Under the pieces are notes generated by a model. The model worked only from the letters and a program-made list of their open reading frames with translations, was not told the DNA's origin and searched no databases. The position numbers and the translations under genes were made by a program. Shown in pieces: positions 34,484-43,331 of a stretch of 64,000 nt of DNA (position 1 is its first letter; each line of letters begins with the position of its first letter). This DNA is from Phyllobacterium calauticae (GTDB lineage Bacteria; Pseudomonadota; Alphaproteobacteria; Rhizobiales; Rhizobiaceae). The stretch covers positions 186,001 through 250,000 of the forward strand of contig NZ_JAGENB010000001.1 in the NCBI RefSeq assembly GCF_019991125.1, in the 5' to 3' direction.

Positions 34484-35884
34484 TCAGTCGCCGGCCACCG
34501 GAAGCGTGATCCGCGCGCGCAAGCCGCCAAGGTCCTCGCTGCGTTCCAGGCGCAGCGTTCCGCCATATTCGCGCACGGTGTCATGGACGATGGACAGCCC
34601 GAGGCCGGTTCCCGGCTTGCTCTCATCCAGGCGTTTTCCGCGCGTCAGTGCATCCTTGATCTGGCCGGGCGCGAGACCCGGACCGTCATCCTCGACGCTG
34701 ATATCGAAAGCATTGTCCATGGTTTCCCGATTGGCAGCTGACACTGTAAGCCGGATGGCGCTGCGTCCCCATTTCCCGGCATTTTCCAGAAGGTTGCCGA
34801 CGATTTCCTCAAGGTCTTCCTGCTCGCCCGCAAACACGGCATCGGGCATCCTGTTGTCGAAGCGCATATCCATGCCCGGATTGAGCTTGGCGGTGACACG
34901 CACGAGACGCGTCAGGATCGGGGTGACGGACGCGCGAAAGACCACGCTGTCGCGCTGCGCCGCCACGCGGGCCCGCTGCAGATAGTGCTGAATCTGCACC
35001 TGCATGGCCGCGCTTTGTTCGGCAACGATCTTGCCCTTTACACCGCCAATCGTCCGGCTTTCATTGGCCAGAACCGACAGGGGCGTTTTCAGGGAATGGG
35101 CGAGATTGCCCACCTGCGTGCGCGAGCGCTCCATGATGCGGCGGTTGTTTTCGATCAGCGCATTCATTTCACGCGCCAGCGGCGCAATCTCGATGGGCAG
35201 ATCCTCGTCAAGCCGCGAAACCTTGCCCTCGCGGATATCGGCGAGCGAACGGCGCACGCGGTCAAGCGGGCGCAAGCCGAACAGGATGACCGCCGCATTG
35301 ATCAGCGTTCCGGCAATGCCGAAAACGCCGAGGTAGAAATAGAGCGTGTTGCGGAAATCGGCGATTTCGCCTTCCAGCTCGCTCAGATTGCCCATCACAC
35401 GAAACCGGGCGACACGGTTTTCCGCATCCAGCACCACTTCCGTTTCGACGATGGAGAGCTGTTCGCCCTTCAGGCCGGGTTCCGTATAGGAACGCTGGAA
35501 CGACGTATCGAAGGGAACCATCAGGGTTGACGGGGAATCGATGCTCTTTCCGCCGAGCGAGATCGACCGCAGCGAACCCTTGAGATTGTCCGCGACCGGG
35601 TCGACGGACCAGTACCAGCCGGAAAACGGGCTGGAATAGCGCACTTCGCCGGGGTCCGGCCGTCCGACCAGCGTGCCGTCATTCACGCTGACGGAGGCAA
35701 TGACGCTGAACAGATGCGCCGAAAGCAGCTGCTGGAAGCTGTGCTGGCGCGCTTCGCCATAGAGCGCCGAAATGATGGTGGCGATGGCAACGAAGGATAC
35801 GATGGTCCACAGCGTCGAGAAGAGGATGACGCGCAGGGAGAGTGACCGGACATTGGGGAGATAGCGGGTCAGCCGTATGATCAC
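34484..35884 (-). CDS. feuQ: Sensor histidine kinase FeuQ
   Basis: A 466-residue kinase of the PhoQ-like group. Membrane helices at about 18-41 and 181-203 enclose a periplasmic sensor; HAMP follows, then HisKA VGNLAHSLKTPLSVLANESR (His263) and HATPase with DDGPGLAPGQI and GTGLGLSIV. It pairs with FeuP, 22 bases upstream. In Sinorhizobium FeuPQ controls cyclic beta-glucan export and osmotic adaptation and was first described in iron uptake. The Sym-type sensor region is not distinctive enough to read the ligand. Confidence 0.92.
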   Translation of the reverse strand: MIIRLTRYLPNVRSLSLRVILFSTLWTIVSFVAIATIISALYGEARQHSFQQLLSAHLFSVIASVSVNDGTLVGRPDPGEVRYSSPFSGWYWSVDPVADNLKGSLRSISLGGKSIDSPSTLMVPFDTSFQRSYTEPGLKGEQLSIVETEVVLDAENRVARFRVMGNLSELEGEIADFRNTLYFYLGVFGIAGTLINAAVILFGLRPLDRVRRSLADIREGKVSRLDEDLPIEIAPLAREMNALIENNRRIMERSRTQVGNLAHSLKTPLSVLANESRTIGGVKGKIVAEQSAAMQVQIQHYLQRARVAAQRDSVVFRASVTPILTRLVRVTAKLNPGMDMRFDNRMPDAVFAGEQEDLEEIVGNLLENAGKWGRSAIRLTVSAANRETMDNAFDISVEDDGPGLAPGQIKDALTRGKRLDESKPGTGLGLSIVHDTVREYGGTLRLERSEDLGGLRARITLPVAGD

Positions 35885-35906
35885 GCGTTTGCCCTGCTCC
35901 TGCCCG

Positions 35907-36578
35907 TCAGGCCTTGGTGTCCTGGGATTTGATGCGATAGCCCATGCCGCGAATGGTTTCGATCAGATCGATACCCATTTTCTTGCGCAGCCGCCCGACA
36001 AACACTTCAATCGTGTTCGAATCGCGGTCGAAATCCTGATCGTAGAGGTGCTCCACCAGTTCGGTGCGCGAAACGACCTCGTCCATGTGGTGCATGAGGT
36101 AGGACAACAGGCGGAATTCGTGCGAGGTCAGCTTCAACGTTGTGCCGTTGACCGCCGCCTTCGACGTCTTGGTGTCAAGGCGCAGCGGGCCGCAGGTGAT
36201 TTCCGACGAGGCATGACCCGCCGCACGGCGAATCAGCGCGCGCAAACGTGCCAGCACTTCCTCGATGTGGAACGGCTTGGCGACGTAGTCATCGGCCCCG
36301 GCATCGATACCGGCCACCTTGTCGCTCCAGCGGTCGCGTGCCGTCAGCAACAGCACGGGCATGATGCGCCCGTCGCGCCGCCACTTCTCCAGCACCGTCA
36401 ACCCGTCCATCTGCGGCAGGCCGATATCGAGGATCACCGCGTCGTAGGGTTCCGTATCGCCGAGAAAATGCCCCTCTTCGCCGTCGAAAGCGTGATCCAC
36501 CACATAGCCGGCTTCGGTCGTTGCCTCGACCAGCTGGCGATTCAGATCACGGTCATCTTCAACGATGAGTATTCTCAT
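35907..36578 (-). CDS. feuP: Response regulator FeuP
   Basis: A 223-residue OmpR/PhoP-type regulator. Receiver: MRILIVEDDRDLNRQLVEAT, phospho-acceptor Asp51 in YDAVILDIGLPQMDG, switch Thr in LLLTARDRW and Lys in YVAKPFHIEEVLAR. Winged-helix domain with LKLTSHEFRLLSYLMHH and TIRGMGYRI. ATG 36578 follows GGGGAAAG. Followed by feuQ and preceded by a small secreted protein with FeuN-like placement. Confidence 0.94.
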   Translation of the reverse strand: MRILIVEDDRDLNRQLVEATTEAGYVVDHAFDGEEGHFLGDTEPYDAVILDIGLPQMDGLTVLEKWRRDGRIMPVLLLTARDRWSDKVAGIDAGADDYVAKPFHIEEVLARLRALIRRAAGHASSEITCGPLRLDTKTSKAAVNGTTLKLTSHEFRLLSYLMHHMDEVVSRTELVEHLYDQDFDRDSNTIEVFVGRLRKKMGIDLIETIRGMGYRIKSQDTKA

Positions 36579-36630
36579 GCACAACTTTCCCCGCCGGACA
36601 GGCTGAACAACAGATCAAACGGCATCCGGC

Positions 36631-36930
36631 TCAGTTCGCTGGAACCGCAACCTCGACGCGGCGCGGACGTTCACCGTCCTTGCCGGGAATGAGCACCACG
36701 ACCACGCAAACTTCGCGGCCGTTCTGCGTCTGCGAGGTGGCGCGCGCCAGGGTGCCTCCCTGGGACTGGGCCACCTGCTGGCCGACCTGCGAGCAGTCGG
36801 CAGCAGCCAGCTGAAGCAACGCACCGTTCTGCGATGCATCGGGTGCAATCGGAACAGCCCCGGCATGAAGCACGCCGGATGCTGAAATCAGGGCCGCTAG
36901 GGGCAAGGAGAAAAGTGTGTGTTTCATCAT
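36631..36930 (-). CDS. Small periplasmic protein, FeuN candidate
   Basis: A 99-residue precursor with a signal peptide (MMKHTLFSLPLAALISASGV, cleavage near HAG/GAV), leaving a mature peptide of about 75 residues with two cysteines (ADCSQVG and REVCVVVV). It lies directly upstream of feuP on the same strand with a 52-base gap. In Sinorhizobium a small periplasmic protein, FeuN, encoded next to feuPQ restrains the system; position, size and export agree, but sequence identity to FeuN was not checked. PepSY-like or unrelated exported peptides are alternatives. Confidence 0.6.
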   Translation of the reverse strand: MMKHTLFSLPLAALISASGVLHAGAVPIAPDASQNGALLQLAAADCSQVGQQVAQSQGGTLARATSQTQNGREVCVVVVLIPGKDGERPRRVEVAVPAN

Positions 36931-37029
36931 GGCGCTATTATTATCAATCGCAGTCTGAACGATGCATGAACAGTTGGACGTGGCGTGAGCCCTTGATAAC
37001 AGGTTTGCCACAGGTCACGTCTTTTAACA

Positions 37030-37248
37030 CTATATTTCTTTACGTGAAATGAGCGCCGTCGCACTCAACCGGCCAAAAAGCGCGGCGATGCCGCTGAGCG
37101 CCGTCAGAAACTGCATGATGGTATCGGCAAGCCGGGCCTCGAGGTCATGATCCAGCGACACATTGAAGAAGCTTGAACATGACAGGACGATCGTTGCGAT
37201 TGCTGCCCAGATGGTCTTTGACAGGTACCATTGTTTTTCATTGGTCAT
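37030..37248 (-). CDS. Small holin-like membrane protein of GTA relic
   Basis: A 72-residue protein: polar start MTNEKQWYLSKTIWAAIATI runs into a membrane helix, and a second hydrophobic stretch ends in ALFGRLSATALI, a layout common in small phage/GTA-associated membrane proteins. ATG 37248 follows AAGGAATTG; the longer upstream frame overlaps the preceding gene and is rejected. It sits 28 bases after the end of the chimeric GTA gene on the same strand. Holin function is only a guess from size and place. Confidence 0.6.
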   Translation of the reverse strand: MTNEKQWYLSKTIWAAIATIVLSCSSFFNVSLDHDLEARLADTIMQFLTALSGIAALFGRLSATALISRKEI

Positions 37249-37276
37249 AATCAATTCCTTTTGAAACAGTTTGATT

Positions 37277-39676
37277 TTAAAGGGCTTTTGTCTGCATGTT
37301 GAAAATCGTACGGGCAAATCTTCCCGCACCGGCTGCACTGGAAATCATGGCAACGCTGAAATCGACTGCGCTTGCAAGACTGCCGAAATCCGCCAGGCGC
37401 AGCGGCGCCGGATAAAGCCATTCCGGTCGCGCAACCTCGGCCGACCGGATCAATTTGCCGCTGTTGCGTATTTCGATCCGATAGGCCTCGCGCTCCTCAC
37501 CCAGCGGAATTTCCGCAGCCAGCCAGCTGTCCGCATCGATGCGCCCGCGCCGTATCCAGGCAACATGCAGGTTGCCCTGCTCATCTGTCCTGCCGCTGAG
37601 GTGGACAGGTTCGAGCGGCTCGAGCGCCCGGATGCCTCCGGTCATTGTGACCGTGCTGAAATAGCGGTCGGAAAAATCCTGCCCCGCCGCACCAATGCGC
37701 CAGTGCAAGGCCAAGCCTGTTTCCCGGGCTTTCAATCCCGCCGGCATCACCGCACCGTCCAGAAGGATGAACGGCGTATGCCTTTCCCGCGGCTGCAGCG
37801 CCTCCCGCTCGGTTCCGCATTGCCCGCGCAGCAGGCCGGACAAACGCCATCGGTCGGCAGCAACCTCCTCGGCATGCAGGAATTGCAGGATTTCCCATTG
37901 ACCGTCGGGGGATGCCAGAAGGGCCGAATTCGCCCCGTTGAAGAGCTGCGGCAGCGTGGTTGAACGCAGCTCGCCAAAGTCAAGATCGACCTCAAGACCG
38001 GCATTGCCGAGCAGCCGGCCGCTGACACCGCCCGGCAGCGTTTCCGCCAGCCTGCCCATCACCGCCCGCTCCGGCAGCGCGGCCCGCGCCTCAAAACCGG
38101 TGTCTTCCGGCGAGGCGTGAACGGATGCACCCGCCCACGGCCTGGCAAAGGCGGCAACCCGCAATTGATCAAGCGGATTTTCAGCACCCGGCCACATCGG
38201 CAGATCGCACAGATGAAAACGCGGACGGCCGAACACCGTCGTTGCCACCCCCGTTGAAGCGGGCAATCCCGCCCTGTCCGCATGCCGCACGTGCCGGGGC
38301 AGGCCTTTTGCCTCGACACGGCGGGTTGCCCCGTCTTCAATGGAGGTGACGAGATAATCCTTGACTGGCATGGAGCCATCCAGCCGGATACGGCTGCCCA
38401 CCTTCAATGCGGCATGCTTCCACGGCAATTCGAATGATATGGTCCGCCGGGCGGCACGGCGTGCCTGCAGCCAGTCCTCCGCCAGGCCGTTGACCTGACC
38501 CGCCTCAAGCATGGCCGCAACGGCGAGATTTTCCGTTCCCTTGCCGTCCGGCCTGCCGGCGGATGCCATCGCCACCTGATAGTCGAGCATCGGATCGCGA
38601 TAGGCGATTTCGACCCGGGCGGGCTGCTCCATGATTTCATGCAGCTTTCGCTGCACCGGCCCCCTGTCATCGGGCTCGACGTATTCATCGATCAGTGCGG
38701 TTTGTACGGGCATTCGCGCCGCGCTTTGAAACACCAGCGTCGCACCGTCTTCGAAGGCGTTGATGCCGAAAACCTCCAGCAGCGGCTCAAGGACCGACCG
38801 GGCATGTGCGGGCTCTTCGACGATCAAACCGCTGACAAAACCATCCGCCGCGCTCGCATCCACCCCGGCAACGCCGAAATCGGCGAGAACAGCGCCAATC
38901 AGCTCATCGAGCGCAACCCCGGAAAGCCTGCCGTTCAGCCAATGCCCCGAGGTCCAGTTGTTGCCGTCGGACCAGAGCTTGCGGTTGAGGGGAAACTCCG
39001 GAAACGGCCTCGTATCCCAGGCCCAGACATAGACGCGGCCCGTATTCAGCATGGCGCCGCCATGGCTGCGCCAATGGTCTAGATGGGCACGCAGAAAGCG
39101 GTTTTGCGCGAGGTCACAGCGGCCGTGATCGGAAAAATACGGAAACGCCCCCTCAGAGGATTTGGCATCGGGAAAGACATTGGGTTGATTGGCGCCCTTG
39201 TCGACCGCCGGACAGCCCAGTTCGTCGCCCCAGGCGGCATCGAATTGCGGCCCGCGCAGGCTGTCGGGATCCTCCGAGGAGAACATTGCCGCCGTCGCGC
39301 CATTGGCCCAGACGAGCCGCCGGCGCGTCACCTCGAAACGCGGCCGCTCGGCCCGCGATACCGCCATGATCCCGGACGGGCCGTCGACCATGACCTCGCG
39401 CACATCGGCAAGCGTTTCGCCCACCAGCGCGATGCTGAGGGATTTTCGCGGCCGGAAGGGCGGAAAGCCCTGCACGATGCTGTTCACCCACTCGGCCCCG
39501 GCGCGGGTCTTGCCGGAACCGCGCCCGCCAAGGATCAGCCATGTCCGCCAATCCCTATGCGGCGGTTGCTGGTTCGCCCGCCCCTGGAACACCCATTCGT
39601 TGATCAGGGACTGCATCTGCACCGGGCTGAGATTGTCGCTGCACCAGTTCGTCGGCGCGGCAGAGGGCAAGTTCAT
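37277..39676 (-). CDS. Chimera: GTA terminase large subunit N-terminus fused to GTA tail/host-specificity protein
   Basis: A 799-codon open frame in two parts. Residues 1-150 match the ATPase of RcGTA-type terminase large subunit: Walker A GGRGSGKTRAGAEWV (about 50-64) and the Walker-B region LRGPQFDAAWGDEL. From about residue 151 it switches to the GTA host-specificity protein (gp15 type): GCPAVDKGANQPNVFPD, VYVWAWDTRPFPEFPL and GHWLNGRLSG belong to the end of the TIM-barrel-like domain, then the phage tail domain follows to the end. The junction is near 39218-39226. The rest of terminase (nuclease) and the portal, capsid, tail-tube and tape-measure genes are missing. ATG 39616 is an alternative start. 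No stops interrupt it. Confidence 0.8.
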   Translation of the reverse strand: MNLPSAAPTNWCSDNLSPVQMQSLINEWVFQGRANQQPPHRDWRTWLILGGRGSGKTRAGAEWVNSIVQGFPPFRPRKSLSIALVGETLADVREVMVDGPSGIMAVSRAERPRFEVTRRRLVWANGATAAMFSSEDPDSLRGPQFDAAWGDELGCPAVDKGANQPNVFPDAKSSEGAFPYFSDHGRCDLAQNRFLRAHLDHWRSHGGAMLNTGRVYVWAWDTRPFPEFPLNRKLWSDGNNWTSGHWLNGRLSGVALDELIGAVLADFGVAGVDASAADGFVSGLIVEEPAHARSVLEPLLEVFGINAFEDGATLVFQSAARMPVQTALIDEYVEPDDRGPVQRKLHEIMEQPARVEIAYRDPMLDYQVAMASAGRPDGKGTENLAVAAMLEAGQVNGLAEDWLQARRAARRTISFELPWKHAALKVGSRIRLDGSMPVKDYLVTSIEDGATRRVEAKGLPRHVRHADRAGLPASTGVATTVFGRPRFHLCDLPMWPGAENPLDQLRVAAFARPWAGASVHASPEDTGFEARAALPERAVMGRLAETLPGGVSGRLLGNAGLEVDLDFGELRSTTLPQLFNGANSALLASPDGQWEILQFLHAEEVAADRWRLSGLLRGQCGTEREALQPRERHTPFILLDGAVMPAGLKARETGLALHWRIGAAGQDFSDRYFSTVTMTGGIRALEPLEPVHLSGRTDEQGNLHVAWIRRGRIDADSWLAAEIPLGEEREAYRIEIRNSGKLIRSAEVARPEWLYPAPLRLADFGSLASAVDFSVAMISSAAGAGRFARTIFNMQTKAL

Positions 39677-40091
39677 GGATTCTTCCGTCGATGCGCACCA
39701 GCGCTTCGCGCAACTCTTCCGGGCTCAGCATGAGCACGGACCGCTGCTGTTCAACGCGTTTGTCCTGCATGTCGCTGAGGCGATCCATGGTGCGGGCAAG
39801 CTGCGCTAGGGCATCCAGCCGTGTCTTCGCCGTCGCCGTCTCGTCTCCCAGTTGCAGTTGCTCCAACTCCCCACGCAAAAGCGCCATGAGATCGCGAATG
39901 AGGGTAATTTCCGTGTTCTGGCATTCCAGATATGCAAGCGTCAGCCCGTCATCGAGGACGCGCTGCTCGAACTCCGTCCGGCCGATGCCGAACACCGGCG
40001 CCATTGCATCGGCGGGAATCCCGTAGTGCCGGCAAAGATCATAGGCGTGCCGGCGGCACAGCGCGCTCTCGCCGCGCTCTATCATTGTCAT
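39555..40091 (-). CDS. Putative terminase small subunit-like protein of GTA relic
   Basis: A 178-residue, helix-rich protein that overlaps the chimera's start by 122 bases. It has an N-terminal helix-turn-helix-like segment (CRRHAYDLCRHYGIPADAMA) and a long charged helix (RTMDRLSDMQDKRVEQQRS). Its place just before terminase is that of RcGTA gene 1 (TerS). The name is assigned from position and build; no clear signature motif is visible. ATG 40091 is chosen; GTG 40124 would lengthen it slightly. Confidence 0.55.
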   Translation of the reverse strand: MTMIERGESALCRRHAYDLCRHYGIPADAMAPVFGIGRTEFEQRVLDDGLTLAYLECQNTEITLIRDLMALLRGELEQLQLGDETATAKTRLDALAQLARTMDRLSDMQDKRVEQQRSVLMLSPEELREALVRIDGRIHELALCRADELVQRQSQPGADAVPDQRMGVPGAGEPATAA

Positions 40092-40234
40092 GGCCAATTC
40101 CCGGAAGATCAGATCGCCCGCCACCGGAATGATCCGGGCACATTTCTGACGATAACCAGACCCTACACAAGTTCCGTCACGCAGTCAAGGACTATTTTCC
40201 TAAATATGATTATTTTCTTTCAATGCCCCCGTCG

Positions 40235-40870
40235 TCAGGCGGATGCCTTCCTCCAGCCGAGCGCCAGCAGCCCTGCCCCGATCATCAGCGAACCGCCGGT
40301 GCGGTTGACCGCGCGCTGCACCCTCGGCTTGCGGATGGTCTGGCGGGCCATGGAGGCCATCAGCGCATAGGTCCCGGCATTGAGCGTTGCCAGCACCAGG
40401 AACGTCGTCTCGAAGATCAGCATCTGGGTGAAGACCGGCCGTGCCGTGTCGAGGAACTGCGGCAGGAACGCCACGAAAAAGATGATGCTCTTGGGGTTCA
40501 GCGCCGTCACCACATAGGTGTGCAGGAAGATGCGCAGCGCACTGTCCTTGCTCTCCTGCGCTTCGCCTGCGTCGGCGGTGTCCGCCACCGGGGCGCGCCA
40601 CAGCTTGATGCCGAGATGGATCAGATAGGCCGCGCCGATCCACTTGAGCACGGTGAAGATCGCGGCGGAGGCGGCAAGCAAGGCGCCAAGCCCCAGCATC
40701 GATGCGGTCATGGCGGTGAAATCGCCCAGCGCCACACCCGCAACGGTTGCAGCGGCAAAACGCCGGCCATGGCCAAGCGCATAGGAAATGACCAGCAGGA
40801 TGGTCGGGCCGGGAATGGCCAGAAGGATTGCCGATGCCGCAACAAATGCCAGCCAGTGTTCGATGGACAT
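40235..40870 (-). CDS. LysE/RhtB-family amino acid exporter
   Basis: A 211-residue inner-membrane exporter with six predicted helices. The signature is AIPGPTILLVISYALGHGRR near residue 24 and ALNPKSIIFFVAFLPQFLD in the middle. RhtB-type members export homoserine, threonine or related amino acids; the substrate here is unknown. ATG 40870 follows GGGAGCGAAAGAG; the longer frame upstream to 41068 is rejected because it lacks such a site. Confidence 0.93.
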   Translation of the reverse strand: MSIEHWLAFVAASAILLAIPGPTILLVISYALGHGRRFAAATVAGVALGDFTAMTASMLGLGALLAASAAIFTVLKWIGAAYLIHLGIKLWRAPVADTADAGEAQESKDSALRIFLHTYVVTALNPKSIIFFVAFLPQFLDTARPVFTQMLIFETTFLVLATLNAGTYALMASMARQTIRKPRVQRAVNRTGGSLMIGAGLLALGWRKASA

Positions 40871-41146
40871 GCTCTTTCGCTCCCGCCAAAAACCACAGCA
40901 ATCCATCACCGGAACACAATTGCAAGTGGAATTTTTGCCGCCCCGGGCTCCATCAAATCTCGGTGTTGACGGCTGCGCCCCTTGTCGCCCGATCAGAAAA
41001 AGAGTTAAATTTTTCCTTGAGATAGAAAGGGACGAAACGGACCGCCGCGGTTTTATAACGGCCATCATAAGAAGCTGTTAAGCGTAATCGGCTACATCAT
41101 ATCTTCGCGCGCGATGTGGCTGACGACAGGCAGACAAGAGATTGGC

Positions 41147-43312
41147 ATGATGAACGAGCCTCGGGCCAAAAATACTCTGGCCAAGAAGAAACGCAAGCGA
41201 TTCAAGGTCTCGCCTCTGCTTGGACTTGATGCCTGGATCGATTCGTCGCTGTACGAGCTGCGTTTCCGCCTCGCCGAATTCTGGGAAGACACCACCATCT
41301 TCTTCCGCCGCTTCCATGTATCGGGCTGGCGGCGCGGCGTCGTCGAACTCCTCAGCGAAGGCTTTACCTGGGGCACCGCCGGCTCCGTGGTCATGCTGAC
41401 GCTCGCCATTCCCGCCTTCCATGACACGGAAAAGAACTGGCGCACGCGCGACGATTTCGCCGTCACCTTCCTCGACCGTTACGGCAACGAGATCGGCCAG
41501 CGCGGTATCCTGCACCGCAGCGCCGTGCCCATCGACGAATTGCCCGATCATGTGATCAAGGCGGTTCTGGCCACCGAGGACCGCCGCTTCTTCGACCATT
41601 TCGGCATTGATTTCCTTGGTCTTTCCCGCGCCATGACGGAAAACCTGCGTGCCAATTCCGTGGTCCAGGGCGGCTCCACCATCACCCAGCAGCTGGCAAA
41701 AAACCTGTTCCTGACCAATGAGCGCAGCCTCGACCGCAAGATCAAGGAGGCGTTCCTGGCGTTGTGGCTGGAATCCAACCTGTCGAAAAAGGAAATCCTG
41801 CAGACCTATCTCGACCGCGCCTATATGGGCGGCGGCACGTTCGGCATCGCCGCGGCCTCCGAATTCTATTTCGGCAAGAGCGTCAAGGATGTGAACCTCG
41901 CCGAAGCGGCCATGCTTGCCGGCCTGTTCAAGGCCCCGGCCAAATATGCGCCGCATGTCAACCTGCCTGCCGCCCGCGCCCGCGCCAATGTGGTCTTGAG
42001 CAATCTCGTGCAGGGCGGGCTGATGACCGAAGGCCAGGTGGTGGGTGCCCGGCGCAATCCGGCGACAGTCGTCGATCGTGCCCGCTCGGAGAGCCCGGAT
42101 TATTTCCTCGACTGGGCTTTTGACGAGATCCGCCGCGTCGGCCAGAAACTGCCGTCGCACACCCTCGTCGTGCGCACCACGCTCGATACCGGCATCCAGA
42201 AGGCGGCGGAGGAATCGGCGGAATATCACCTGCGCCAGTTCGGCAAGGAATACCATGTGACGCAGGCGGCCATCGTCGTCCTGGAAACCAACGGCGCGGT
42301 GCGCGCCATCGTCGGCGGGCGCGACTATGGCGAAAGCCAGTTCAACCGCGCCACGGCGGCGCTGCGCCAGGCCGGTTCCTCGTTCAAGCCCTATGTCTAT
42401 GCCGCCGCCATGGAAAAGGGCATGACGCCAAAAACCATGATTTCGGGCGGCGCCGTGTCCTGGGGCAACTGGTCGCCGCAGAACTATTCGCGGCAATATC
42501 TCGGCCAGATCGACCTGACGACGGCCCTCGTCAAATCCATCAACACGGTGCCGGTGCGCCTTGCCAAGGATTATCTGACGACGGCGCCCATCGTGGCGCT
42601 GGCGAAAGCCATGGGCGTGGAATCGGTGATCAGCGCGCACAAGACCATGGTGCTCGGCACCTCGGGCATGACGGTCATGGATCAGGCGACGGGCTACAAC
42701 ACCTTTGCCACCGGCGGTCTTGCCGGCGTGCGCCATGCCTTCACCCAGGTGAGCGACCAGAACGGCAAGCTCCTGTGGGACTGGAAGACCGATGGGAACA
42801 AGCCGCACCGGGCGCTGACGGAAAAGGCGGCGTTCAACATGAACATCATGCTCAGCCAGGTGCCGGAATGGGGCACGGGACGGCGCGCCGCCCTGCCGAT
42901 GACGCGCGTGGCGGGCAAGACAGGCACGACCCAGAGTTACCGCGATGCGTGGTTCGTCGGCTTCACCGGCAATTACACCGCCGCCGTCTGGTTCGGTAAC
43001 GACAACTTTACCCCGACCAAGGAGCTGACCGGCGGCATCCTGCCGGCGATGACCTGGCAGCGTTTCATGAACTACGCCCACCAGAACATCGACCTGAAGC
43101 CCATTCCCGGCATCGATCCGGCGATGCCGAAGCAGGACAAGGTGGCGGCCGCCAAGCCGGCCACGGCGGATGAGGAAGCGCTGAAGGCAGCCGAGCGCCC
43201 GCGCGTGCTCTCCAATGCCACCGTCACCTCGCTGCGTGAAATCGGCCAGGCGCTGAAGGAAGCGCCGGCACTGAAACTGCCCGATGTGCCGACGAAAATC
43301 TCCGCCCGCTAG
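41147..43312 (+). CDS. Class A penicillin-binding protein (PBP1A-type)
   Basis: A 721-residue bifunctional peptidoglycan synthase. A cytoplasmic basic N-terminus and one membrane helix (about 75-95) precede the GT51 transglycosylase with ATEDRRFFDHFGID, GGSTITQQLAKNLF and KIKEAFLALWLE. The transpeptidase has the catalytic SSFK (Ser411), SIN in KSINTVPV and KTGTT (Lys591). Typical of cell elongation synthases in Rhizobiales. The start at ATG 41147 (or 41150) is inferred from AAGAGA. Repeat copy C follows the gene. Confidence 0.93.
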   Translation: MMNEPRAKNTLAKKKRKRFKVSPLLGLDAWIDSSLYELRFRLAEFWEDTTIFFRRFHVSGWRRGVVELLSEGFTWGTAGSVVMLTLAIPAFHDTEKNWRTRDDFAVTFLDRYGNEIGQRGILHRSAVPIDELPDHVIKAVLATEDRRFFDHFGIDFLGLSRAMTENLRANSVVQGGSTITQQLAKNLFLTNERSLDRKIKEAFLALWLESNLSKKEILQTYLDRAYMGGGTFGIAAASEFYFGKSVKDVNLAEAAMLAGLFKAPAKYAPHVNLPAARARANVVLSNLVQGGLMTEGQVVGARRNPATVVDRARSESPDYFLDWAFDEIRRVGQKLPSHTLVVRTTLDTGIQKAAEESAEYHLRQFGKEYHVTQAAIVVLETNGAVRAIVGGRDYGESQFNRATAALRQAGSSFKPYVYAAAMEKGMTPKTMISGGAVSWGNWSPQNYSRQYLGQIDLTTALVKSINTVPVRLAKDYLTTAPIVALAKAMGVESVISAHKTMVLGTSGMTVMDQATGYNTFATGGLAGVRHAFTQVSDQNGKLLWDWKTDGNKPHRALTEKAAFNMNIMLSQVPEWGTGRRAALPMTRVAGKTGTTQSYRDAWFVGFTGNYTAAVWFGNDNFTPTKELTGGILPAMTWQRFMNYAHQNIDLKPIPGIDPAMPKQDKVAAAKPATADEEALKAAERPRVLSNATVTSLREIGQALKEAPALKLPDVPTKISAR

Positions 43313-43331
43313 CGCCGTTTGCCGCGATGCC

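Noticed and set aside
37277-39676. Complete active prophage or GTA
   Set aside because: Portal, protease, capsid, head-tail and tape-measure genes are missing and no integrase or attachment sites are seen.
41078-43081. 667-codon minus-strand open frame
   Set aside because: Antisense to the penicillin-binding protein, which has all its catalytic motifs.
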